17,756 nucleotides of DNA, taken from Rickettsiales bacterium (lineage in GTDB: Bacteria; Pseudomonadota; Alphaproteobacteria; Rickettsiales; UBA1997). Shown here piece after piece: positions 1 to 7,710 of the stretch. Where the stretch lies: contig JAITBB010000038.1 in assembly GCA_031283795.1 (NCBI GenBank), positions 1 to 17,756 of the forward strand. Direction: 5' to 3'. The position numbers were made by a program, and so were the translations under genes. The notes beneath the pieces were generated by a model. That model searched no databases and was not told the origin of the DNA. It saw only the letters and a list, made by a program, of their open reading frames with translations. Position 1 is the stretch's first letter, and every line of letters begins with the position of its first letter.

Positions 1-2
1 CA

Positions 3-1016
3 AATAACGATGTAGTGATATCGGAACTTCACGAAAACGGGAGTTTGGAAATTAGTGAAAATCTGGATATTCTGACGGGGAATATGGTGCTCATGCTATC
101 GACCGTTGGTGAATTCCACAGAAATGGATTGGTTCACAGGGATATAAAGTTACCTAACTTTTTAATTAGTAATGAAAATCTTGCCGTGCTTTCGGACTTT
201 GATTCGGTAATAGAGTGTGACTCGAATGGTTCTCCCGTCGATAAAGAGAACTATGTTCTATTCGGAACCCCCGATCATCTGGCACCGGAATTGTTTATCA
301 GAGGTCGCACCGACTACAATGGTGTAGATTTTAGATTGTGTGATGTATGGGCTCTCGGAATATCATTCTGCGAGATAATCTGTCCCAATGGTCTCTATGA
401 AGAGTTTGCTCGGCACAGGCTTGAGCCAGAAAACAAAACGGAGATTGAGAGCGACAAGATAGCTGCAGAACATAGCGAAGAAAGACCTAGTGAAGAGAAT
501 ACCGGTGCAGAGAATATAGGGGAAGGGACATTCTATGATCTAGAAGGTCATATCACAGCGGGAGGTATCAAGTATGTATGTGCTTATATTTTGGGACATA
601 GGGAAGAATGGTTAGAATTTGTTGGGGAGGTGTTGGACGTGGCAAGGCCACAACTGGGACCACTATTTAGAAGTGCAGTAATGGCCATGCTTGAACCAGA
701 GCGAAGTAAGGCGCTTCATGTTGATGAAATTCTAGAGGATTTAAAGGCTAAGTCCATGTTGGAGGAAAATAGAGAGGAGTATAAACAACTATGCGAAAAG
801 AAGAATGAGTGTGACATAATCAGGCAGAGACCAGAGGGCCCAGATCAAGGGAATCAATATGGCTCCGTAAGTTCTTCCCCGATCCCACCGGAATCGAGAG
901 CACAGACTTCTCCGACCGCTCTAGAAAATATGTTGGCACAGCTGACTGCGGCCAATAGTGGGACTATGGTCAATGATGAAAAAGGATCGGCAGTTTGCCA
1001 ACAAACAAAGGAATGA
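3..1016 (+). CDS. Eukaryote-like Ser/Thr protein kinase, 5'-truncated by the window edge
   Basis: The reading frame is open from the first complete codon (nt 3), so the GTG at 15 is almost certainly internal and the ATP-binding N-lobe lies outside the window. The visible 337 residues begin near the hinge (VVISELHENGSLE). They then show the catalytic loop HRDIKLPN (residues 45-52), the metal-binding segment as DFD (65-67) instead of DFG, a GTPDHLAPE activation-segment end (about 88-96) and DVWALG (114-119). Catalytic Asp, Asn and DFD Asp are all present, so activity is plausible. After the F-helix there is an acidic insert (about residues 135-170, rich in E, N and S) and then C-lobe helices ending near 'EPERSKALHVDEIL'. 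The last ~90 residues are Glu-, Pro- and Ser-rich and look disordered. Substrate is unknown. A role as host-directed effector or internal signalling kinase is inference; the N terminus, where a secretion signal might be, is not visible. Confidence 0.88.
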   Translation, partial: NNDVVISELHENGSLEISENLDILTGNMVLMLSTVGEFHRNGLVHRDIKLPNFLISNENLAVLSDFDSVIECDSNGSPVDKENYVLFGTPDHLAPELFIRGRTDYNGVDFRLCDVWALGISFCEIICPNGLYEEFARHRLEPENKTEIESDKIAAEHSEERPSEENTGAENIGEGTFYDLEGHITAGGIKYVCAYILGHREEWLEFVGEVLDVARPQLGPLFRSAVMAMLEPERSKALHVDEILEDLKAKSMLEENREEYKQLCEKKNECDIIRQRPEGPDQGNQYGSVSSSPIPPESRAQTSPTALENMLAQLTAANSGTMVNDEKGSAVCQQTKE

Positions 1017-1159
1017 CCATTGGCATAGGGTAAAATAGGGGCATTCCTGATCCACAAATTCATATGTGAAAGCTCTGTTTTATTGTATCCAATATGGGTT
1101 ATGTCTCTAAATTCTCCAGAGAAAATCTAATTCCGGTCCACACCGGGCTTGGTTCTAGA

Positions 1160-1375
1160 TCAGTCTTCCGGAATGAGAAGTAAATCTGAGGGCAGGGTCA
1201 CATAAATGGGGGACCTAGAGCCGGATAAATTCACCTGTGCCCCGCAAAGATTGGTCTTGTTTCCAGCGTACACTCTAACTCTGTTTCCGTTGCTGTGACT
1301 TTCACTTCCTATTTCCACCTCCCATATAAAGAGTGTGTTGTTCTGGTGAGGGCTGCACGGGAATGAACTCGATTG
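1160..1375 (-). pseudogene. Startless open frame, possible remnant of a decayed gene
   Basis: On the minus strand the frame is open from just after a TGA (1376-1378) to a TGA at 1160-1162: 71 sense codons with no ATG or TTG and only internal GTG codons. The conceptual peptide looks protein-like in its second half, for example 'NRVRVYAGNKTNLCGAQ' followed by 'SPIYVTLPSDLLLIPED' at the end. One GTG lies in an AT-rich context, but without a spaced ribosome binding site. I recognise no family. It could be the 3' end of a gene whose 5' part has eroded, or chance openness; 71 open codons are not rare at this base composition. It faces away from clpB. Confidence 0.2.
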
Positions 1376-1420
1376 TCAAGAATTATGTGATAACTAAACC
1401 CATTGCTTCTGAGATTGGAA

Positions 1421-1434
1421 ATACTATATAGTAT
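1421..1434. repeat. 14-bp perfect palindrome upstream of clpB
   Basis: ATACTATATAGTAT is its own reverse complement and ends 26 bp before the clpB start codon. It overlaps the only -10-like hexamer in the region (TATAGT, 1427-1432). It could be an operator for a dimeric regulator, a short AU hairpin in the leader, or chance in AT-rich DNA. No second copy was noticed in the window. Confidence 0.4.
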
Positions 1435-1460
1435 CCAAAACCAAAAATGGAGTTAGGAAA

Positions 1461-4034
1461 ATGAATTTTGACAGATATACAAACAGAGTGAGGGAGGTGC
1501 TACAGAGCGCCCAGACTATGGCCATTATAAGTGGCAATCAGATCATATCGCCGGAACATTTGCTACTCGCCATGTTTGAGAGTGGGGATGGTCTTGTTCA
1601 GAAGATAATAGACATTGCTGGGGGTAACGCTGCGACGGTGGAGAGAAATCTGAGGGATGAAATCGAAAAAATACCAAAGGTTAGTGGTAGTGGCTACGGT
1701 GAACCCCACCTCTCTCCGGATGTGGTGAAAATTCTATCTAATGCCGAGAAAATGGCCGGTTCTGGCGGGGATAGTTTTGTGACTGTGGAGCGGATACTGC
1801 AGTCGGCTCTGGAGGTTAGCGCTCGGATCCGTGAGATTTTTAAGGGTGCTGGAGTTGACGCTAGGTCTCTTGGAGGCTCTATAGACAAAATAAGAGCTGG
1901 AGCGAAGGCAAATTCGGATAGCGCCGAAGATAGTTATCAGGCTCTGGAGAAATTCACTAGGAACATCACAAAGCTCGCAAGAGCCGGCAAAATAGATCCT
2001 ATAATAGGAAGAGATAGAGAAATTAGACGAACCATACAGATTCTCTCCAGGAGGATAAAAAACAATCCGGTTCTCATCGGTGAGCCTGGAGTTGGAAAAA
2101 CGGCTGTAGTTGAAGGTCTAGCCGAAAGAATAATCGATGGTGATGTGCCAGAGAGTCTAAAAAATAAGAGTATATTGAGTCTGGATATGGGAAGTCTTGT
2201 GGCTGGAGCGAAATACAGGGGGGAGTTTGAAGAGAGGCTCAAAACACTTCTCAGTGAAGTGGAGAGGAGTGGAGGATCGATAATTCTGTTCATAGATGAG
2301 CTGCATCTTCTGGTCGGTGCTGGGAAAACCGATGGTGCCATGGATGCCTCGAATCTACTAAAGCCTGCTCTGGCAAGGGGGGATCTGCACTGCATAGGAG
2401 CAACGACGCTGGATGAGTATAGAAAATACATAGAGAAGGATCAGGCGCTGGCCAGGCGTTTTCAGCCAGTGTATACAGCAGAACCGACGCTGGAGGACAC
2501 CATATCGATCCTTAGAGGCATTAAGGAGAAATATGAGATACACCACGGCATAAAAATTAAAGACGAGGCTCTGGTGGCTGCTGCCACTCTGTCGAATAGG
2601 TACATAACGGACAGATTTTTACCGGATAAGGCAATAGATCTAATAGATGAGGCCGCAAGTAAGATTAGAATGGAGGTTGACAGTAAACCCGTTGAACTGG
2701 ATGAGATAGATAGAAAAATCATCCAATTGAGGATGGAATATGAAGTCTTGAGGAAGGAAGATGGCCAGGAGTTGGATCCGAGACTCGAAAAGATCACTGA
2801 AGATTTGAAAAGGCTAGAGGAGGAGTCCTCTAGTCTGAGAAGCGTCTGGATGGCGGGCAAAGAGAAACTCACCAGAATAAATCAGCTAAAGAACCAGATA
2901 GACGATGCCAAATATAATCTGGAGGTAGCCCAGAGGAATGGGGATCTTGCAAAGGCTGGAGAACTATCCTACGGAATAATACCCAATCTAAAGGCTCAAC
3001 TGGATAAACTCGAAAAGGAGCACTATGAGTCTAATCTCAGTAGAGAGGCCGTTGGAAGGGAGGATATCAGCAGCATAGTGTCCCAGATCACGGGAATTCC
3101 AGTTGACAGGATGTTAGAGAATGAAAGGGATAGACTCAATAACATGGAAAAAATTCTTGGAGAAAGAATAATAGGACAGGAGAAGGCTCTGGCCGCCATA
3201 GGTAATGCCATAAGAAGGAACAGGAGTGGTCTCCAGGACGAGCATAGACCGATAGGGAGTTTTCTATTTTTAGGGCCAACCGGTGTGGGTAAAACCGAGT
3301 TGTCTAAAGCCCTTGGAGAATTCATGTTTAGCGACGAAAAATCCGTTCTGCGCATGGATATGTCCGAGTACATGGAGAAACATGCGGTCTCAAAGCTGAT
3401 TGGCGCTCCTCCGGGCTATGTGGGCTATGAGGAGGGTGGAGCTCTGACGGAGGCTGTGCGTAGGAGACCATACCAGATAATTCTGTTCGATGAGATAGAG
3501 AAGGCTCATCCAGATATATTCAACATACTACTACAGATTCTGGACGATGGTAGACTGACCGATTCCCAGGGTAGACTGGTTGATTTTACGAACACTATAA
3601 TAATTCTCACGTCAAATATTGGCTCTAAATACATATCGGAACTGGCGGAGAATACTGAAGTGGACACGGTTTACAAGGGCGTTATGGAGGATGTGAAAGA
3701 AACGTTCAAACCGGAATTTATAAATAGGCTCGATGAGATTATACTGTTTCACAGATTAACTCGGAACGATGTGGCTAGGATCGTCAAAATTCAGCTCAGC
3801 CGGCTAAAATTGAAACTGGAGGGAAAGGGGTTTAGTGTTGAGTTCTCAGAAAAGCTGGTCGAGTACCTTTCAAAGAATGGATTCGATCCAGTCTACGGTG
3901 CCAGACCTCTGAAGAGACTAATACAGAGAAAGGTAGAGAACTCGCTGGCGGCCCGAATAATAGCCGGTAATTTGCCTCTAGGAGAAAAGATTGTGATTGG
4001 CATTGACGGATCCGAAGAACTAACCATTGGCTAG
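1461..4034 (+). CDS. clpB: ATP-dependent disaggregase chaperone ClpB
   Basis: ClpB is a cytoplasmic hexameric AAA+ machine that, with DnaK/DnaJ/GrpE, pulls polypeptides out of aggregates after heat stress. The 857-residue product has the full family length. It has an N-domain (about 1-145, starting [18 protein letters not shown]), then NBD1 with Walker A GEPGVGKT (207-214) and Walker B LFIDE (276-280). A long coiled-coil M-domain (about 400-530) marks ClpB rather than ClpA or ClpC. NBD2 has Walker A GPTGVGKT (605-612), Walker B LFDE (675-678) and the sensor-2 region GARPLKR near the C terminus. The ATG at 1461 is preceded by GGAG with suitable spacing and gives the canonical N terminus. The stop is 22 bp from the end of convergent mltG. 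Control by RpoH, encoded 1.3 kb downstream, is expected from the family; I could not find a clear sigma-32 promoter. Confidence 0.98.
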   Translation: MNFDRYTNRVREVLQSAQTMAIISGNQIISPEHLLLAMFESGDGLVQKIIDIAGGNAATVERNLRDEIEKIPKVSGSGYGEPHLSPDVVKILSNAEKMAGSGGDSFVTVERILQSALEVSARIREIFKGAGVDARSLGGSIDKIRAGAKANSDSAEDSYQALEKFTRNITKLARAGKIDPIIGRDREIRRTIQILSRRIKNNPVLIGEPGVGKTAVVEGLAERIIDGDVPESLKNKSILSLDMGSLVAGAKYRGEFEERLKTLLSEVERSGGSIILFIDELHLLVGAGKTDGAMDASNLLKPALARGDLHCIGATTLDEYRKYIEKDQALARRFQPVYTAEPTLEDTISILRGIKEKYEIHHGIKIKDEALVAAATLSNRYITDRFLPDKAIDLIDEAASKIRMEVDSKPVELDEIDRKIIQLRMEYEVLRKEDGQELDPRLEKITEDLKRLEEESSSLRSVWMAGKEKLTRINQLKNQIDDAKYNLEVAQRNGDLAKAGELSYGIIPNLKAQLDKLEKEHYESNLSREAVGREDISSIVSQITGIPVDRMLENERDRLNNMEKILGERIIGQEKALAAIGNAIRRNRSGLQDEHRPIGSFLFLGPTGVGKTELSKALGEFMFSDEKSVLRMDMSEYMEKHAVSKLIGAPPGYVGYEEGGALTEAVRRRPYQIILFDEIEKAHPDIFNILLQILDDGRLTDSQGRLVDFTNTIIILTSNIGSKYISELAENTEVDTVYKGVMEDVKETFKPEFINRLDEIILFHRLTRNDVARIVKIQLSRLKLKLEGKGFSVEFSEKLVEYLSKNGFDPVYGARPLKRLIQRKVENSLAARIIAGNLPLGEKIVIGIDGSEELTIG

Positions 4035-4052
4035 AGAGGTGACCCGTCTCTC
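4034..4052. terminator. Hairpin between convergent clpB and mltG
   Basis: A 7-bp stem (GAGAGGT / GTCTCTC, including two G-U type pairs) with a 5-nt loop GACCC begins at the last base of the clpB stop codon and ends 5 bp from the mltG stop. No T-tract follows on either strand, so it is not a textbook intrinsic terminator. Its placement in the 22-bp gap between two convergent genes suggests a shared transcript 3' end or RNase block. Confidence 0.4.
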
Positions 4053-4056
4053 GAAA

Positions 4057-5103
4057 TCACTTTTCCGGTTGGGCTGCCACCCTCTTTTTGGCTCTGAGAC
4101 TATTTATAAAACCAATGTGGTCCCTATAGTTGCTGGAGAAATTGTGTCCTCCATTGTTGTCTATGACGAAGAAGAGATAGTTAGATTTTGCCGGCTGCAG
4201 CACAGCCATTATCGATTCTCTGCCGGGATTACAGATAGGAGTTGGGGGTAATCCCCTGATTCTGTAGGTATTATGGGAAGAGTCCATCTTTACTAAAATA
4301 CTTGTTTTGATCTCCTTCTCCTTTCCCACATCTCCAAGAGCATAGGAGTATATGGCGGTCGGATCGGACTGCAGAGGCATATTTTTTCTAAGTCTATTCA
4401 GAAACACCGAAGCAATCAGTTTTTTTTCGCTAGAGTTGCCGGATTCCTTCTCCACAATGGAAGCTAGAGTCAGTAGATCTTTTTTTGTTTTTATAGTGGA
4501 GTCCGTAGTTTCCGCATTCCAGACACCGGATAGAAACCCCTCCATATCCCTCTGCATCCTTTCGATTATTGAATTTCTACTGTCTTCCCTCTAAAAATAG
4601 TAAGTTTCTGCCAACAGACTACCCTCGGCTATGTCTTCTTTTCCAGCTATTTCCCCTGAAAGAAACTCATTTTTCTCCAGCAGAGCAAATATGGATTTAT
4701 TTGATAGCCCCTCTGGAATGGTTATGCTTCTGTAAAAGATTCTGCCATTGATTAGTTTGTCTATAATGCTGGAGAGACTGTCTTCTTTATCCAGGGTGTA
4801 TTCTCCATATTTTATATACCTAACCCCCCTCTTTCTCATCATGGCCTCTAGAACGAGTCTAAACAGAATTGGGTATTTCACTGCGCCGACATTCTCCAGT
4901 TCTGCCACAATCCGGCTGAGTCCGCTATTCTTTCTTATAAAGATAGTGGTATCTATTTCTATTCTCTCTCCAAAATAATCCCAAATCCTATTCAGTGCAA
5001 ACAGTGATAGGAGGATAAAGGGCAGAAAGACTACTATTAGTTTCTTCAATTCAACTATCTGAACGTTTTTTCGGCAAACTAGCGAATTCGATTTATTTTT
5101 CAA
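4057..5103 (-). pseudogene. mltG: Endolytic murein transglycosylase MltG, interrupted by one in-frame amber codon
   Basis: MltG is an inner-membrane lytic transglycosylase that cleaves nascent peptidoglycan strands. The N-terminal part (5103-4594) has a membrane segment (about residues 20-40, KKLIVVFLPFILLSLFALN) and the LysM-like region, and ends EGSLLAETYYF. A single TAG (4591-4593) follows. The same frame then continues REDSRNSIIERM into the catalytic part, with ASIVEKES (carrying the family's catalytic Glu) and NRLRKNMPLQSDPTAIY, and a natural end at 4057. Family members read through this point with an ordinary residue (typically ETY-F-x-RG-SR), so exactly one sense codon has become a stop and nothing else is lost. 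Joined length (348 codons) fits the family. The product is either dead, made in two pieces (ATG at 4557), or restored by readthrough. TAG is a normal stop in clpB, rpoH and the nfu gene, so the code is not reassigned. The annotated start is TTG (5103); another TTG at 5049, just before the membrane segment, is possible. Confidence 0.85.
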
Positions 5104-5135
5104 TTTTCTGTGTTTCGAAACCGTTTTGGTTTCAT
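5100..5135 (-). CDS. 11-codon leader ORF, or frameshifted start, of mltG
   Basis: On the minus strand an ATG (5135-5133) sits 6 nt after a strong GAGGGG ribosome binding site (5147-5142), the best initiation signal upstream of mltG. It encodes MKPKRFRNTEN and stops at a TGA (5102-5100) that overlaps the TTG start of mltG as TTGA. It could be a leader whose termination feeds reinitiation at the TTG, or the true mltG start separated by a one-base frameshift, since a short basic cytoplasmic N terminus before the membrane segment would be normal for MltG. Confidence 0.35.
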   Translation of the reverse strand: MKPKRFRNTEN

Positions 5136-5226
5136 TTTTTGCCCCTCAATTTTGATAGCCGTTGTGCTCTGGGCGGGACGGTGGTAGAGTATAGGAAGCC
5201 GTTTCTATCCAGGGGGCAGAATGAAT

Positions 5227-5254
5227 ATTATACTATTTTTCAACTTTGGGTCAC
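5227..5254 (-). promoter_or_regulatory. Candidate promoter for mltG
   Basis: Read on the minus strand there is a perfect -10 TATAAT (5232-5227) and a -35-like GTGACC (5254-5249, 4 of 6 matches) with a 16-bp spacer. It would give a leader of roughly 85 nt before the GAGGGG/ATG at 5135. I found no equally good element for rpoH in the same 200-bp divergent region. Confidence 0.38.
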
Positions 5255-5341
5255 CTGGAAAGAATGTATTTACTTTTTGAAAAAGTTTTTATACCATAGC
5301 GAAGATTTGTACTGACACGCTTAATAATAAATCGGGCGGAC

Positions 5342-6205
5342 ATGCTAGTGAGTTTGGATGGTCAGGGTGGCCTGACCAAGTACCTGGCAGAGATATACAA
5401 AATTCCTCTTCTAACCCCCGAAGAGGAGGTGACCTATGCTAGGCTGAAGGAAGAGGGGGATCTTAATGCGGCAAAGATGCTGATTTCGAGCCACCTGAGG
5501 CTGGTGGTTAAAATTGCCTTCAGGTACCAGAACTATGGGTTACCTATGATGGATCTGATTTCCGAGGGTAATATAGGGCTGATGAAAGCGGTGAAGGACT
5601 TTGACCTCTCTAAGGGCTGTAGACTTGCAACCTACGCTATGTGGTGGGTGATGGCATCTATTCAGGATTTTATTCTCAAGAGTTGGTCTCTGGTGAAGAT
5701 AGGAACCACAGCGGCACAGAAAAAGCTATTCTTTAATCTTGCTAAGATAAAGAACAGAATAATGGGCCATGGTCAGAGAGATTTGAATGATGAGAATGTT
5801 AAATACATTGCCAATACCCTGGATGTTAGCGAGAGTGAGGTGCTGGATATGAATAGCAGACTCTTTAGGAAGGATGTTTACCTAAATGAGGGAAACAGGA
5901 ACACTGAGGATTCCACCACCGAGATGATTGAATTCTTACCATCCAGATACGATACACCCGAGGTAATTCTCTCTAACAGGATCGAAGAGGATAGAAAGAA
6001 GAATATTCTTAGGAATAGTCTGGAGATCCTGGATGAGAGGGAAAAGGATATTGTCCAGGCTAGGAGACTATCAGATAGCCCAAATACTCTGAAGGAACTG
6101 AGCAAGAAGTATGGAGTATCAGGCGAAAGGATAAGGCAAATAGAGGAAAATTCTATAAAAAAAATCCAAAACTATGTAAGGAGTAAGCTCTGTGTCACCA
6201 GATAG
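5342..6205 (+). CDS. rpoH: RNA polymerase heat-shock sigma factor RpoH (sigma-32)
   Basis: RpoH directs RNA polymerase to heat-shock promoters. The 287-residue product has the sigma region 2 sequence DLISEGNIGLMKAVKDFD (71-88) followed by RLATYAMWW, the RpoH-specific box QKKLFFNLAKIKN (126-138) that separates it from RpoD, and a region 4.2 helix-turn-helix at the end (TLKELSKKYGVSGERIRQIE, about 249-268). Family members usually have an Arg in the WWIRA-type segment; here it reads WWVMA. Start choice: GGCGGA (5335-5340) leaves only one base before the ATG at 5342 but 7 nt before an in-frame GTG at 5348, so translation may begin at the third codon. The gene overlaps the next one by 14 bp, implying co-transcription. 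mltG lies divergently upstream. clpB, a classic RpoH target, is close by. Confidence 0.96.
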   Translation: MLVSLDGQGGLTKYLAEIYKIPLLTPEEEVTYARLKEEGDLNAAKMLISSHLRLVVKIAFRYQNYGLPMMDLISEGNIGLMKAVKDFDLSKGCRLATYAMWWVMASIQDFILKSWSLVKIGTTAAQKKLFFNLAKIKNRIMGHGQRDLNDENVKYIANTLDVSESEVLDMNSRLFRKDVYLNEGNRNTEDSTTEMIEFLPSRYDTPEVILSNRIEEDRKKNILRNSLEILDEREKDIVQARRLSDSPNTLKELSKKYGVSGERIRQIEENSIKKIQNYVRSKLCVTR

Positions 6206-6473
6206 TGTAGAAATGGAAAAGAAAATAAGAAATGTCATAAGAACAAAGGTGAGACCTATTCTCCTGGAAGACGGGGGTAACATAGAATTTGTGAGCTACG
6301 ACAGTGAGGAAGGTGTTGTCAATGTAAAACTGGCCGGTTCCTGCCTGGGTTGTCCTCTGGCAGCCCTTACCCTGAGAAATGTCGTGGCCGATTCCCTAAA
6401 ACTACACCTTCCCGATCTGGGAGAAATCAAAGTATCCAGCGCAGACGTTCAACCCGAAGATCTGCAATTCTAG
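6192..6473 (+). CDS. NifU C-terminal-domain (Nfu-type) iron-sulfur scaffold protein, short form
   Basis: Nfu domains bind a 4Fe-4S cluster through a Cys-x-x-Cys pair at a dimer interface and pass it to client enzymes. This 93-residue protein is essentially only that domain: RPILLEDGGNIEFV (21-34), then GSCLGCPLAALTLRN (49-63) with Cys51 and Cys54. Many proteobacterial Nfu proteins carry an extra N-terminal domain of about 90 residues, which is absent here. The GTG start at 6192 lies 8 nt after AAGGAG (6178-6183), so the gene begins inside the last codons of rpoH; an in-frame ATG at 6213 lacks such a site. The 14-bp overlap suggests translational coupling to rpoH, although a functional link between the sigma factor and Fe-S assembly is only inference. 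Confidence 0.88.
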   Translation: MSPDSVEMEKKIRNVIRTKVRPILLEDGGNIEFVSYDSEEGVVNVKLAGSCLGCPLAALTLRNVVADSLKLHLPDLGEIKVSSADVQPEDLQF

Positions 6474-6501
6474 AATTTAATGATGCTAAACGGAATAGTA
6501 A

Positions 6502-6523
6502 ACGGCGACTAGATGATCGCCGT
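6502..6523. terminator. Hairpin between convergent nfu and HAD genes
   Basis: Perfect 7-bp stem ACGGCGA / TCGCCGT with an 8-nt loop, 29 bp after the nfu stop and 17 bp beyond the end of the convergent HAD gene. No T-run follows on the plus strand and only a weak TTTA on the minus strand, so it may work in both directions or mainly protect 3' ends. Confidence 0.4.
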
Positions 6524-6539
6524 GCAGTGCGTTCCGGGA

Positions 6540-7682
6540 TCAGCGTCCCCGATAGGGGCTGGTATAGCCTATGGAGAGGCCCTCTATCAGATAGTTCACC
6601 TTTGTTCTCTCTCTCTTTAGCAGTTCTCTCAGTATCCTGCTCTTTGCCTGCATAATTTTTTTCTCCCTGTTGCTGTGTTCCACCTGTTTCCTGTTCAATT
6701 CGCTAACCACCTGCTCTAACTTCTTGTGTATCTCATTGGAGGTGACACCGGTTTCGGTGCACAGACATGACTTTATTCCCGCACTCTGTGCTCCGCGAAT
6801 ATCGGTGGCTATGGTGTCTCCCACCATAAGTACCCTGCTCTTGTTCACTTTGACATTTCTGCTTCTAATGTCATCAAAGACTATTCTATAGATGCCAGTG
6901 TCGGGCTTTCCAAATTCCACAGCTTCACCACCCATTTTCCTATATTCTCTGACTATAGCGCCCTGTCTCACCACAAATTGTCTCTCTGAACTGCCACTAA
7001 CAGCCTCTTCTGCGGTGAGGTCCGGATTCGCGGATAACATGGGCAGCCCGAGTTCCCTGAATTTTTTTAAATCGGCTATAAATGGATCCATAGCAATAGA
7101 ATTCCATGTTCTATCAGGATTTCCATGGGAGTGGGAAGTGCTCTCTCTCAGATACTCCCTGTGAGGATAGCTGTTAAACTGCTCTTCGTTGAGCTTTGGA
7201 ACGGATACATAAACAAAATCGGCCTTCTCCGGAGCATCTACCTGGACATATTTTGTTCCCTTGAAGAGGGTTTTGTTAGGAATTCCGAGAACATAGACAT
7301 ATTTTGGATCACTCTTGCTTTTAAATTTTAGTTTTCCGTCCAGAAGAATCGATCTTACAAAATCTCCGGATGTTATTAGGCGATGGTAGTGTACTCCAGG
7401 AGTAATTCCCCCTCCCTCCTTGTTTCTGAAGCTTTCGACACTCTCCGAGGAAAGTTGAGTTGCGTTGGATAGGATATACACCAACTTACCACTGCGCATC
7501 ATGTCGCGCATCAGTTCCTTTGAATTCTCATAGAAATTTTTTCCATTCCAGATAACTCCGTAGGCATCTAGAATGATCACGTCTGCCCTGTCCCATAGCC
7601 TGCTAAGATTCTTATGAACACTGGTCCCGGCTCTGGCAGAGCTAAGACAAAGAAGCGTAAAAAGCGCGTAGAAACCTATCAT
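6540..7682 (-). CDS. HAD class IIA (NagD-like) hydrolase with apparent signal peptide
   Basis: The four HAD motifs are present in the 380-residue product: ILDAYGVIWNG (37-47) with nucleophile Asp39, LSNAT (71-75), Lys259 in FGKPD, and VGDTIATDIRGAQSAGI (287-303) with Asp289 and Asp294. The residue two after the nucleophile, usually Asp in HADs, is Tyr41; the alphaproteobacterial class-IIA subfamily often has an aromatic here (DVWG-type), so this need not mean inactivity. Start: the first in-frame ATG (7694) has no ribosome binding site. The ATG at 7682 follows GGAGG and is preferred; it gives a hydrophobic N terminus MIGFYALFTLLCLSSARA resembling a cleavable signal peptide. That is unusual, because family members are cytoplasmic. 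The tail (about 315-362) is charged and probably coiled-coil. It is last in the kdsB-led cluster. Substrate unknown; a sugar phosphate is a reasonable guess. Confidence 0.82.
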   Translation of the reverse strand: MIGFYALFTLLCLSSARAGTSVHKNLSRLWDRADVIILDAYGVIWNGKNFYENSKELMRDMMRSGKLVYILSNATQLSSESVESFRNKEGGGITPGVHYHRLITSGDFVRSILLDGKLKFKSKSDPKYVYVLGIPNKTLFKGTKYVQVDAPEKADFVYVSVPKLNEEQFNSYPHREYLRESTSHSHGNPDRTWNSIAMDPFIADLKKFRELGLPMLSANPDLTAEEAVSGSSERQFVVRQGAIVREYRKMGGEAVEFGKPDTGIYRIVFDDIRSRNVKVNKSRVLMVGDTIATDIRGAQSAGIKSCLCTETGVTSNEIHKKLEQVVSELNRKQVEHSNREKKIMQAKSRILRELLKRERTKVNYLIEGLSIGYTSPYRGR

Positions 7683-7710
7683 ATAAACCTCCATTGGTCT
7701 GTTTAAACTA

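Larger units (their letters stand above)
1017..1460. other. 444-bp spacer between kinase gene and clpB
   Basis: No tRNA, SRP RNA or tmRNA signature was recognised on either strand. The spacer contains a 71-codon startless minus-strand open frame (1160-1375, listed separately) and a 14-bp palindrome close to clpB. An interrupted inverted repeat ATTCCGG (1130-1136) / CCGGAAT (1168-1174) is also present. There is no U-tract hairpin to serve as a clear kinase terminator. A promoter for clpB must lie here; the best -10-like element, TATAGT at 1427-1432, has no convincing -35. Confidence 0.5.

Noticed and set aside
1141..1180. SRP (4.5S) RNA-like segment around TCTTCCGGAA
   Set aside because: The conserved domain IV sequence (GG-AGG-AGCA type) and pairing arms are absent.
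1937..2872. Long minus-strand ORFs inside clpB
   Set aside because: Antisense shadows of a strongly conserved gene; composition is Ser/Leu/Arg-rich with no motif.
4591..4593. Genome-wide reassignment of TAG to an amino acid as explanation of the mltG amber
   Set aside because: TAG is the natural terminal stop of clpB, rpoH and the nfu gene in this window.
4352..4978. Plus-strand ORFs opposite mltG
   Set aside because: They overlap conserved mltG sequence on the other strand and have no ribosome binding site or recognisable motif.
5101..5130. tRNA T-arm-like GTTTCGAAAC
   Set aside because: No acceptor, D or anticodon stem can be built around it on either strand.
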